Part shown: piece by piece, positions 18,263-26,760 of the stretch
How the letters are laid out: each line of letters opens with the position of its first letter
Position numbering within the stretch: the first letter of the stretch is position 1
The notes under the pieces: generated by a model
Told to the model about the DNA's origin: nothing
The model's database searches: none
The model's input: only the letters and a program-made list of their open reading frames with translations
Position numbers and translations under genes: made by a program
NCBI GenBank assembly: GCA_017448355.1
Contig: JAFSLQ010000046.1
Location: 1 to 64,000, forward strand
DNA length: 64,000 nt
Reading direction: 5' to 3'
Source of the DNA: Clostridia bacterium
GTDB taxonomy: Bacteria > Bacillota > Clostridia > Christensenellales > Borkfalkiaceae

Positions 18263-18296
18263 ACGGCGGGAACAAAAGATTTTTTGTTCCCGCCGT
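18263..18296. terminator. Bidirectional intrinsic terminator
   Basis: Perfect 15-base stem (left arm 18263-18277, right arm 18282-18296; GC-rich core GGCGGGAAC) with a four-base loop. It lies between the convergent GH20 gene and the minus-strand lipoprotein gene. The flanks are T-rich on the plus side and, on the minus strand, reach a T run (TTTTTTT) further out. It probably ends both operons. Confidence 0.85.
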
Positions 18297-18320
18297 TAAT
18301 TTTAATTAGCGTTATACAAA

Positions 18321-20516
18321 CTATTCAACATACGACTCGGTTAAAGTCCACCCTTCTTCGGTAAAAGTATACTCGTAAGTTTTATCGGTAATAAACGCGC
18401 TTCCCTTTACGATAATTGCAAAACCTTTCTCAAATATAATTTTATCACCGACTTGCGCAACTCCGAAACCTGCAAAATACAAATCGTTCGGCCAGCTACA
18501 TATTTGTAATGTTAACGCCTTTTCCTGTTTATCACCTTCATGTATAAAATAAATTTTACCAGAATAACCTAATGTAGACCATGCGCTAGATTTGGTAGTG
18601 CGTAATATATTTGCACTTTCATGCACATAAATAGCGTTTGCAATTACATTGTTTGCAGAACCATTACGTTTAATCTCCACATCTTCAAATTCGATATGCA
18701 CAGGCGTGCCGATTATCCAACCGCCGGCCACAACAGCATAACTGAACGATATATCTTTATCAACACGATAGTAAACACCTTTATATGTTATTTCAAAACC
18801 TTTTTTAATAGTAAAGATATCGCCGTCTTGTACCTCATAGCCGCCAAAGTTAAAATACAAATCCCTATTCCACTCACAAATCTGAACGGTAGGCGCGGCA
18901 AGATTGTTGCCATTTATAGCCAACAATTTGTTTTGCGTGAGCGTTGCCCATTTATTACTGCCATTATATAGATTATAATCAAAATTTATATATATACAGT
19001 AATCTTTCATCCTTACGCCTTTAGGGTTATCCAAAAGGCCAACGGCGTTTATTATCACACAGAAATCCCATTTAGTTCCATCAAATCTAAAAATATAATC
19101 TCCGACCGTTTCATAAGCCTTCCTGCCGACTTTAAATCCGAATCCCTTTCCTATACTCAATTCGTCTCCAACATTAGCTGTTCCAAATCCGCTCAACACA
19201 AAATTTCCATCTACGATGTCTAACAAAACCGCCGTATTTTCTCCATTTTTCTTCACCTTGCCTGTTACAACAATTTGAGTATCGCCTATTTCGCTTAAAT
19301 CTGCATTTGAAACTATACCAATAGAATTATTATCACCGTTTAAAGACTGTATGTTCCAATTTTCAGGGTTATAACCGAAACTTATATCCGCAAGGTATAT
19401 TGTTCTTCCAATTTTTTTATTGTCAAGCGTTTCAATTGCGAAACCTGACAATGTCTCGCTATCTAAATCTGTAAATTTTGCTAATAAAGAAGCCGGCAAT
19501 TTAATAGTAGTCCATTTATTCTCTTCAAGATTGATACCTAAGTTAGCATTCTCCCAAAATGGTGCTTTTTTATAAAATATCATATTATGAGAACCACTGC
19601 TCTCATAAGATAAGTTTTCAGCACAAACGGTTATAGCAACGTAGTCTATTTCAGAAACTTTTACGCTTCTTCCCAAAGTTATTGCTAAACCTGCTTCGGA
19701 GTTACTTGCCGGATAACTGATTTTAAGAACTCCGTCGTAAGTGTCGCCATCTTTATCGGTATAAGAATCAAGTATAGAAGAACTGAACGACGAGCCAAGC
19801 CATCCGCCACCTACAAGTTTCTGATATTTTTTAGAGGCAAAAGACGATAAACAATAAGGTGGAAAATTTTCGGGAACGGTTGCTTCTGCTTCGTAATTTA
19901 CTGTTTCAGTCAATCCGTTTCTGTCTGTTGCACTTATTTCAAACCGTATTTTTCCACTTGCATTAAGTGTAAAAGTTGAATTTTCCTGATTTATCGGAAC
20001 TTCTTCTTCGTTAAGGAAAACTTTTAACGAAGTATTTGCAGCAAATACACCTGAAACATCCGAAGCCTTATATGAAGGCGTTTCATGAACCATATACTCG
20101 CCGTTTATATAATTCTCATAAGAAGCAGCAACGTCGTATTCTTCTTTGACATCTGCTTTGATAGTAGGTTTAATAGTATCTCTACACTCGATTACAAAAT
20201 CTTTAGTTAAATTTTTATAACGATAAGATAATGTGAAATTCCCAACCTTTAACGGTATAAAAGAATCACTTTTTATCTCAACAAAGTCTCCGTCCGGATC
20301 TATAATTTCATAGCATACTGCATCATAAGAAATGCCTTTTCCTTCTTCATCTACAGCAACGGCAACAGGCACGGACGTATTAAACCCATATTCAAATACA
20401 GATATGTTATTTTGCAATTCAATGTTCGTTACATTCTCACTTGAACAAGCGAAAGCAAAACACATTAACCATAAAAACAAACATGAAATAACTGATTTTT
20501 TTAACAATTGAAACAT
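18321..20516 (-). CDS. Surface lipoprotein with three tandem modules of unknown type
   Basis: A 731-residue lipoprotein: hydrophobic signal followed by lipobox FAC (Cys24). Residues 30-215 look like immunoglobulin/cadherin-like beta domains (VGNFTLSYRY, SGKIRFEISATDRNG). Residues 215-385 resemble a carbohydrate-binding jelly roll (SEIDYVAITVCAEN, KWTTIKLPASLL). Three copies of module A follow, about 388-483, 488-600 and 606-723, each closing with a GD-x-KGF-x-Y-D-YxF-W pattern, for example VGDKIIFEKGFAI. The same module occurs in the two large proteins at 26.8-33.5 kb. No catalytic motif seen. Last gene of its operon; likely captures glycan for the adjacent ABC importer. Module A matches no family I can name. 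Confidence 0.7.
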   Translation of the reverse strand: MFQLLKKSVISCLFLWLMCFAFACSSENVTNIELQNNISVFEYGFNTSVPVAVAVDEEGKGISYDAVCYEIIDPDGDFVEIKSDSFIPLKVGNFTLSYRYKNLTKDFVIECRDTIKPTIKADVKEEYDVAASYENYINGEYMVHETPSYKASDVSGVFAANTSLKVFLNEEEVPINQENSTFTLNASGKIRFEISATDRNGLTETVNYEAEATVPENFPPYCLSSFASKKYQKLVGGGWLGSSFSSSILDSYTDKDGDTYDGVLKISYPASNSEAGLAITLGRSVKVSEIDYVAITVCAENLSYESSGSHNMIFYKKAPFWENANLGINLEENKWTTIKLPASLLAKFTDLDSETLSGFAIETLDNKKIGRTIYLADISFGYNPENWNIQSLNGDNNSIGIVSNADLSEIGDTQIVVTGKVKKNGENTAVLLDIVDGNFVLSGFGTANVGDELSIGKGFGFKVGRKAYETVGDYIFRFDGTKWDFCVIINAVGLLDNPKGVRMKDYCIYINFDYNLYNGSNKWATLTQNKLLAINGNNLAAPTVQICEWNRDLYFNFGGYEVQDGDIFTIKKGFEITYKGVYYRVDKDISFSYAVVAGGWIIGTPVHIEFEDVEIKRNGSANNVIANAIYVHESANILRTTKSSAWSTLGYSGKIYFIHEGDKQEKALTLQICSWPNDLYFAGFGVAQVGDKIIFEKGFAIIVKGSAFITDKTYEYTFTEEGWTLTESYVE

Positions 20517-20569
20517 ATCTTTTACCTAATTTTTATAACATTGTTAAACGCTCTAATGTACAACGTTCA

Positions 20570-22177
20570 TCATCCTATAGAATATCCAGATTGTCTCAAA
20601 ATATTATTCCACCTAGTTGTGTAAGAAGATCTTATTTCGTTAAACAAACTATTTGCAGTTGCCGTGCCCCTGTTAAATTTTACGCAACAACTCTTTAATA
20701 GAGAAAAACTGCCGTAATACATTATTTTTGAAGAATAATCAATCTGGTTCACTAAATATCCGTTATCGTCAAATGCTTTATTGGCTGAATCCATAAAACT
20801 TGAAACTCTGCCGTTGAATTGCGAATCTGAAGAGTAATCGTACCCATACGGCATAGAAAGCCCGTTTAACGTTTCACAATAAATTCTCTGCGCTTTTTCC
20901 GAACACATATAAATAAGGAATTTTTTTGCAAGGTCTATATTGTGCGATGTTATAGGAATTGCGGCGCAGTGCATAAACGACAGTGAATGATAAGTATTTC
21001 TCGCGTTATATACTATACTTATATCTTCTTCGTTAGCAAAAGCAGGACGTTCTGCAATATTACCATCTACAAAATTAATTATTTCCGCAAGTTTATCATC
21101 ATACTCTTTTCTCATTTCTGCCGATAAACTATAATAATCTTTCGCCTTTCCGTCTTCAAATTCATTATAGAAAGACAATTTTTCCACCAAAGCGGATATG
21201 ACGGGCATTTTCATCATTTTTATGTCCTGATTATTGCTAAATGATTTTGTTTCATTTTCCAACCAGTCCCCGTTTGCCATAAACGCCACAAGTCTATCGT
21301 CAGAACCGTACCCCCAGCCATAGAAAATCTGCTGCGCATCCATAAACCCTATACCGTAAGAGTATTTGTGTTCATATTGCGTAAATTCTTGAAGAGTTTC
21401 ATACGGTCTTTTGATACCTTCGTCGGATAATACTTGATAAATATTCGATGAAGTCGCCATCGAGTAATTACCTTGCTCGTCAGCAACCATACCATGGCAA
21501 AGGTTAAGATAGTTTTCGTATCCCATATATTGCGCCATTAAGGCAGGAATAAGATAAGTATCTTGATAACACTCTGAACCGTCCCCTGCATACACATAGC
21601 CGTAATGACCTTTATCTTTCATTGCTTTTGCAACAGAATTCATTTGGTCGGTAGTGATTGGCACTTCCCAATTGCCCTCACCAAGCACTTTATCCAAAGA
21701 AGTTTTGTTATAACACATACTTCCGTTTGCAGTTGCCCAACTCATTTGATAATATTTATTATCGTATTTAAAATGTTTTAAGAGAATAGGATTGCATTTT
21801 TCTGCAATGGTTTTACCATCTTCTCCGTCGGGTTTAGCAGAATACACGTCAGACAAATCTGCCAAAACGCCCAGATAAGTATCGCCCCAGAAATTATAAT
21901 TCAACATAACTATGTCATCCTTGCTTTTCTTCGCTTGGACAAGCGCTTCTTGAGACGTTGAGTCTACAGTTGTCTTTAAAGTAACAGTTGTACCGGGATT
22001 ATCTTTTTCAAATTCGGTTTTTATCGCGTTAAACCACGCTGTACCGTATCCGCCGTTGAATACCCTTACCCAGATTTCGTTTTCACTCACAGAGTCGCCA
22101 CAACCTATAAAAGTAAGACAAGACAACGCCATAAATAATGCTATTACAACTGCAAAAAATTTTCTGTTTTTTCTCAT
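20570..22177 (-). CDS. ABC sugar transporter solute-binding lipoprotein
   Basis: A 535-residue family-1 extracellular solute-binding protein. Signal peptide with lipobox FIGC (Cys26) anchors it to the membrane. Typical features: NGGYGTAWFNAIKTEFEKDN near the mature N-terminus, DIVMLNYNFWGD, an aromatic-rich ligand cleft (YYQMSWATANGSMCYN), and a C-terminal hinge helix region with LAKKFLIYMCSEKAQRIY. It binds an oligosaccharide outside the cell and hands it to the two permeases encoded directly upstream. No ATPase gene is nearby, so a shared MsmK-type ATPase is likely. It is clearly paralogous to the binding protein at 52.1-53.7 kb (both begin with GYGTAW after the linker). Confidence 0.9.
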   Translation of the reverse strand: MRKNRKFFAVVIALFMALSCLTFIGCGDSVSENEIWVRVFNGGYGTAWFNAIKTEFEKDNPGTTVTLKTTVDSTSQEALVQAKKSKDDIVMLNYNFWGDTYLGVLADLSDVYSAKPDGEDGKTIAEKCNPILLKHFKYDNKYYQMSWATANGSMCYNKTSLDKVLGEGNWEVPITTDQMNSVAKAMKDKGHYGYVYAGDGSECYQDTYLIPALMAQYMGYENYLNLCHGMVADEQGNYSMATSSNIYQVLSDEGIKRPYETLQEFTQYEHKYSYGIGFMDAQQIFYGWGYGSDDRLVAFMANGDWLENETKSFSNNQDIKMMKMPVISALVEKLSFYNEFEDGKAKDYYSLSAEMRKEYDDKLAEIINFVDGNIAERPAFANEEDISIVYNARNTYHSLSFMHCAAIPITSHNIDLAKKFLIYMCSEKAQRIYCETLNGLSMPYGYDYSSDSQFNGRVSSFMDSANKAFDDNGYLVNQIDYSSKIMYYGSFSLLKSCCVKFNRGTATANSLFNEIRSSYTTRWNNILRQSGYSIG

Positions 22178-22214
22178 AGTTTTCTCCTGTTTATAAATAT
22201 CTGAATTTAATTTT

Positions 22215-23111
22215 TTAACCTTTTAACCCGCCCGCTATAGTTAATGAAGAAACTTTGTTCTGCAACGCAATGAATAAAAATAACGGCGGTATCATACATA
22301 TTACTAACCCCGCAAACAAAACGGGAGTATTTGCATCTCTGACATGTATAAGCTGATATGTAAATAACCCTGCAGATAATGTAAGCCAATCCGGAAAATA
22401 AATGATACACGTCATATAGTCGTTCCACTTTGCCATAATCATCATTATCCAAAGCGCAAGAATAGGCGTTCTTGCCATAGGCAACATAACTTTGAAAAAT
22501 ACTGTAAAATGATTTGCCCCGTCTATATACGCAGCTTCGGCATACGACCAAGATACGCTTTTAAAAATGGCATATAGCATTACAAAATGGCTAGTTAATC
22601 CGTTACAGCACGTTATCAGTATTAACGGATTATTATAGAGACCTAAGTCGTTTAACAGTGCCATATTTGCCGGCATTGCACCATATATCGGTAGCATCAT
22701 CGCAAACAGAGCAGTCCCGTAAAGAAAATCTCTGCCTCTGAATTTAAACTTAGCTATTGCATACGACATCATTACCGAGCACGAAATTGTTAAAAACGTA
22801 CCACCCAAAGCCCACCATAGCGAATTAAATATCATCTTATAAACGCTGGTATCCGTTGCATCATCCACTAACGTTTCGAACGCTTTGGCATAATTACTGA
22901 ATAGCCATTTTTGCGGCAAACCGAATTTATTTAACGAAAATTCCATCTGCTCTTTCAGCGTAGACAATATCATCCATGCAAACGCCGATAGAATAGTCGC
23001 CGCATGCAAAACAAAGATAATGAACATTATTATCTTGGCTATTTTGAACGATTTGTTCTCTTTAATCTTATTCCGTTTTCTGTTTTTCTTAAAATTTATT
23101 GCAGTATTCAT
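22215..23111 (-). CDS. ABC sugar transporter permease, MalG/LacG type
   Basis: A 298-residue inner-membrane permease with six predicted helices. The coupling-loop EAA motif appears as AEAAYIDGANHFTVFFKVMLPMA with the conserved glycine, which docks the ATPase. The C-terminal IAGGLKG ending is characteristic of carbohydrate (CUT1) permeases of the MalG type. It forms the channel with the MalF-type permease encoded two bases upstream and receives cargo from the binding protein encoded downstream. Confidence 0.9.
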   Translation of the reverse strand: MNTAINFKKNRKRNKIKENKSFKIAKIIMFIIFVLHAATILSAFAWMILSTLKEQMEFSLNKFGLPQKWLFSNYAKAFETLVDDATDTSVYKMIFNSLWWALGGTFLTISCSVMMSYAIAKFKFRGRDFLYGTALFAMMLPIYGAMPANMALLNDLGLYNNPLILITCCNGLTSHFVMLYAIFKSVSWSYAEAAYIDGANHFTVFFKVMLPMARTPILALWIMMIMAKWNDYMTCIIYFPDWLTLSAGLFTYQLIHVRDANTPVLFAGLVICMIPPLFLFIALQNKVSSLTIAGGLKG

Positions 23112-23113
23112 AA

Positions 23114-24088
23114 TTAAAACTCCACAGTCTCAATTTTAGAAAGCAAATGTCTGACTAAAAATACAATTGGCAATGTTATTACAGTTACAAACAAACCTAT
23201 TGCCGCAGGGTAATTATTACTACCCGCCGTAACTTGTAGATAAATCCAGTAAGAAAACGTATACGTGCTTTCCGGCGTTTGAAATAACAGTATAGGTCCG
23301 CTTGCTTGGAAAATGCCGATAAACGATAAAATAAATAAAGTACCGACGGTATCCCAAATAAGCGGAGTAACTATCCCCGTCATTTCGCGGAACCAGCCGC
23401 ATCCCTCTAATTTTGCCGCTTCTATAAGTTCTTCGGGTATTCTGTTCATAGCCCCCGTCAATAGAATAAAGTTGCTAGCAAGCCCCGTCCAAACACAATA
23501 AATCATTATTGTGTTCGTTGCTGTAGAATCATCTTTAAGTAAAAAGGGCAATTCAGTACCGGTAATTTCCTTGACTATAGTATATATAGGACCTTCTACG
23601 GCAATTATCGACTTAAACAGCGCGACGACAACAATGCCGGAAATTATACCGAACATATAAAACACAACCCTGAATATTTTATAACCGAGTATTTTTTTAT
23701 AAAGAAAATAAGAAATTAAATATCCCGTTATAAATAGAAAAAACGAATTCAAGACGAAATATTTAAGCGTATTTTTAAAACACGTCATAAGCACGGAATC
23801 CTCATATGAAAATTCCTTAAAAAAAGCAATGAACCAATCAAAAGTAAACACCGTTGTACCTTCGACTTCTTTCTGAAAACCAAGCACAATTGCTTTATAG
23901 TTTACGCCAACATAAAAGACAGCAAAATGTAAAATTCCTATAATCACCATACAAAACACAAAAAAGTTTTTACCTTTCGAAAGTGATTTAGGCATAGTAT
24001 CGTTTTTGACATCAAAAATTTTATGGTGCAATCGCGACAATTTTTGCTTAAACGTCGTTTTTTGTTGTATTTCTGTATTTTGTTCCAT
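23114..24088 (-). CDS. ABC sugar transporter permease, MalF/LacF type
   Basis: A 324-residue membrane protein with about six helices after a basic cytoplasmic N-terminus. Its EAA loop reads IPEELIEAAKLEGCGWFREM, the MalF-type version. It pairs with the MalG-type permease encoded immediately downstream. The gene begins 19 bases after the preceding lipoprotein gene. It belongs to the CUT1 carbohydrate uptake family; the imported oligosaccharide is unknown. Confidence 0.9.
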   Translation of the reverse strand: MEQNTEIQQKTTFKQKLSRLHHKIFDVKNDTMPKSLSKGKNFFVFCMVIIGILHFAVFYVGVNYKAIVLGFQKEVEGTTVFTFDWFIAFFKEFSYEDSVLMTCFKNTLKYFVLNSFFLFITGYLISYFLYKKILGYKIFRVVFYMFGIISGIVVVALFKSIIAVEGPIYTIVKEITGTELPFLLKDDSTATNTIMIYCVWTGLASNFILLTGAMNRIPEELIEAAKLEGCGWFREMTGIVTPLIWDTVGTLFILSFIGIFQASGPILLFQTPESTYTFSYWIYLQVTAGSNNYPAAIGLFVTVITLPIVFLVRHLLSKIETVEF

Positions 24089-24107
24089 TTTCTTCTCCTA
24101 AAAAGTA

Positions 24108-25424
24108 TTAAATAGCGATAATAAACGCAGCCTCTCCGGAATTAAGAATTATCGAAAGTTTATCTTGCAATATATCCATCTCTTCCACATTGCCGTTTCG
24201 ATATATTCGAGCCTTAGTTTTGCCTTTGAAATAAATATTCACTTTATCTGACTTGTCTTGCGTAGGCTCTGTAAAGTTAGAAACCATATATGCATCTACC
24301 CCGTCTTTTTCAAACTGTCCTATAATAGTATCTTGCGTACAATCTACACTTTTTATGGAATTCAATTCGGAAAGATTATAATTCAGTAAATCAAAACAAT
24401 CGTTATATCCGTCGTCATTCAATTTGCCCAATATGGCTTTAGTTCCTTTGTAGTCGAAATGCAAGTAAGCGTCTTGCATTGTTTTTAATTGTGAAATCGC
24501 ATCCTTCACGTAATAGTAAGTATCGTTTTTCGTCGTGGTCCAGACGCCATTTTTGTTTTCAACTTTAACCAGGGCATGACCAGATTGAAAATCAACACCC
24601 GGTTGGTTCCTATAGGTGAATGCCCAAAAACCTTTTACACCATAAGACATAAGCGTATTAAACTGAAAAAGTATATCTTTAACGGACGAAATATCTCTAT
24701 AAGACATATGACCGTGCGTAAGATAATAATAATCGACTTCTATATCGGTATTCATAGTATAATGCGCGGTTGTTTCGAGATTATATAAATACCCCGGAAT
24801 CAAATAATTGCCCCTGGCATTTGATTTAAGCGGATATATGTCGCACATAAGTATTTTTTTACCGCTAACCTTATTGAGAACTGTATCTATATAACCTTTC
24901 ACATAATTCTCATATGTTCCGCCTAGAGAACTTTCAGAAGCAATATACGGATAAATATTATTAACATATAGTTTGCCGGGGTTATCCCTTTCAAAATCTT
25001 TGATATATCCCGCAAGTCTCTCGAATTCACTATAAGAAGGTTCGTCCTTAAAGTTTTTGCCGACATAGGCTTTTTTAGCACACAAAGCAGCGTCCCTTTC
25101 GGCGTTTACCTCGAAATCTTTTTCAATGAGTTGCATTAATACAGCATTTAGGTTGTTCTCCCCGCAATAATCAAGGATACTGTCATATATAGGTGAACCT
25201 ATACCGCCGTGGTTTTGACCGAGTAAGACGTAATTCATACCTGTTTCGGCATATTCGCGATATGCTTCCGCCGTAGGCGGCGGAGAAGAAAAAGCACCGA
25301 ATCTGAACTCTTTAGATTCAAAAGTCGGAAATTCGGAAACGCCGTTTTTACAAGCAAACATACCGGACAGAAATAATACGCTTAAAAAAGCGCAAACCGA
25401 TCTTATAAGTTTTTTTCTAGCCAT
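24108..25424 (-). CDS. Putative glycosidase lipoprotein, DEP family
   Basis: A 438-residue lipoprotein: signal peptide with lipobox MFAC (Cys25). The mature part looks like a TIM barrel: MNYVLLGQNHGG early, KNFKDEPSYSEFERLAGYIK with the acidic pair Asp127-Glu128 at a probable strand end, KKILMCDIYPLKS, and FNTLMSYGVKGFWAFTYR. A beta domain closes the protein (DAYMVSNFTEP to AAFIIAI). The same blocks occur in the next gene and in the C-terminal 410 residues of the giant protein at 28.9 kb. The DEP position and the aromatic strand end resemble retaining-glycosidase architecture, but I recognise no named family. Surface-attached position beside the ABC importer suggests trimming before uptake. 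Confidence 0.6.
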   Translation of the reverse strand: MARKKLIRSVCAFLSVLFLSGMFACKNGVSEFPTFESKEFRFGAFSSPPPTAEAYREYAETGMNYVLLGQNHGGIGSPIYDSILDYCGENNLNAVLMQLIEKDFEVNAERDAALCAKKAYVGKNFKDEPSYSEFERLAGYIKDFERDNPGKLYVNNIYPYIASESSLGGTYENYVKGYIDTVLNKVSGKKILMCDIYPLKSNARGNYLIPGYLYNLETTAHYTMNTDIEVDYYYLTHGHMSYRDISSVKDILFQFNTLMSYGVKGFWAFTYRNQPGVDFQSGHALVKVENKNGVWTTTKNDTYYYVKDAISQLKTMQDAYLHFDYKGTKAILGKLNDDGYNDCFDLLNYNLSELNSIKSVDCTQDTIIGQFEKDGVDAYMVSNFTEPTQDKSDKVNIYFKGKTKARIYRNGNVEEMDILQDKLSIILNSGEAAFIIAI

Positions 25425-25469
25425 AAAACTTCTCCTAACTAAAAAATGAAATAAATCGAATTTATTAAA

Positions 25470-26687
25470 TTAAACGATTAAAAGGACACCTTCGCCTTCT
25501 TTTAGTTCGGCGGTAAACTCATCTCCGACATAATCGAATAATACGTTGTTCTTCAAAACAGAAAAAGCGGTTTTCGTAATGAAAGGAATTCTTACATTAT
25601 TAGAAAGTTTTCGATAAGGGTCGGAATAATTCACTATCAAATAGCAAAATTTACCGCCTTTTGAAAATTCTCCTATTACAACGCTTTCCTGTGAAGCGAC
25701 ATTTTTAATTTTTTGTAAATTTCGAAGCGAATAAGAAAGTGAATTTATATCCGCATATTCGTGTTGTTCAGGAATATTTTCACCTGTTTTAACAAACGTG
25801 CCCACGTAATCGTAAGCAAAAAGAATTTCTGATATTTTTTTAAAATCCGCATTTACTTTCTGAACAAAATAATATTTATCAGTAGGAATATTATTTCTAT
25901 CAATCAGCGCAATGTCTTTATCTGCAAACTCCCCGCCCGTAGGAGGAGTGGTATAAGTAAAATGGTTGATTCCCCTTACTCCGTAAGCGAATGCAACATA
26001 GTATTGAAAATAAAAATCCGCAAGCAAAGGCTCTCTCCTCCACTTACCGAAAGAAGTAGACTGAACGTACAAAAACGGTTCAGCATTATACATCTTGGCA
26101 TATTTTGCCATAATTTCAAGATTTTTAAGAAAAGAATCCTGCAAAAAAACCTTATTTTCTTCGGGAATTATATCAAGAACATAATAATCGACCGATAAAA
26201 TTCTTCTGCCGTGTATTTTACTTAAAATCTTTTCGCAAAACTGACTTATATACCTTTCGTAAGCACTTTCGCCCAGATATTCTTTTTTATCCGATTTCTC
26301 GTCGTACAATACGCCGTAATTCGGCAACAAATTGACGATAAAAGTTTTATTGGGAAATCTTTTTTCAAATTCCGGAATAACAGACGCAATCTCATCGAAA
26401 CATTTGGCACTCGGTTCGTCCCAAATTATAATACCGTCGAAAGCTGGAAACACGGAATAGTCGGTCTTATCGTTTAAAAACGCCTGCGTGCTGTTATAAT
26501 TAAACAGATACGCTTTAAGTCCGACCTGTTCGCAGTATTTAAGTAGTTCGGTATATTCTTTTGTACCACGTTTGGAGTAGTTTTCATCTATAAACGCGTG
26601 AGTCATACCGCAGTCTTTAAGTATCTTGTAGTCGTTAAGCGTAGGTTTTGCGGAACTCCATATACCTACTTCAAAAGTCTTTTCCAT
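25470..26687 (-). CDS. Putative cytoplasmic glycosidase, DEP family
   Basis: A 405-residue paralogue of the preceding lipoprotein without any signal peptide, hence cytoplasmic. Shared blocks: CGMTHAFIDEN, FDGIIIWDEPSAKCFDEI (Asp90, Glu91), RRILSVDYYVLD, FQYYVAFAYGVRGINHFTYT and the C-terminal VVIGEFSKGGKFCYLIVNYS. WDEP replaces KDEP of its relatives. It probably completes breakdown of the imported oligosaccharide. It follows an intercistronic hairpin, and its ATG sits just after AAAAGGC. No characterised homologue comes to mind, so enzymatic activity is inferred from fold-like features and context only. Confidence 0.55.
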   Translation of the reverse strand: MEKTFEVGIWSSAKPTLNDYKILKDCGMTHAFIDENYSKRGTKEYTELLKYCEQVGLKAYLFNYNSTQAFLNDKTDYSVFPAFDGIIIWDEPSAKCFDEIASVIPEFEKRFPNKTFIVNLLPNYGVLYDEKSDKKEYLGESAYERYISQFCEKILSKIHGRRILSVDYYVLDIIPEENKVFLQDSFLKNLEIMAKYAKMYNAEPFLYVQSTSFGKWRREPLLADFYFQYYVAFAYGVRGINHFTYTTPPTGGEFADKDIALIDRNNIPTDKYYFVQKVNADFKKISEILFAYDYVGTFVKTGENIPEQHEYADINSLSYSLRNLQKIKNVASQESVVIGEFSKGGKFCYLIVNYSDPYRKLSNNVRIPFITKTAFSVLKNNVLFDYVGDEFTAELKEGEGVLLIV

Positions 26688-26702
26688 TATTGCCTTTTAT
26701 TT

Positions 26703-26739
26703 GCAGTATCGGACAAAAACAGACCTTGCCCGATACTGC
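26703..26739 (-). other. Intercistronic RNA hairpin
   Basis: A perfect 10-base stem (GCAGTATCGG, arms 26703-26712 and 26730-26739) with a 17-base loop sits between the stop codon of the InlB-repeat lipoprotein gene and the ribosome site of the next gene. It lacks a U tract, so it may be an RNA-stability or processing element or a partial terminator that lowers downstream expression. Confidence 0.55.
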
Positions 26740-26760
26740 TAAAACTTATTAAACTAAATA

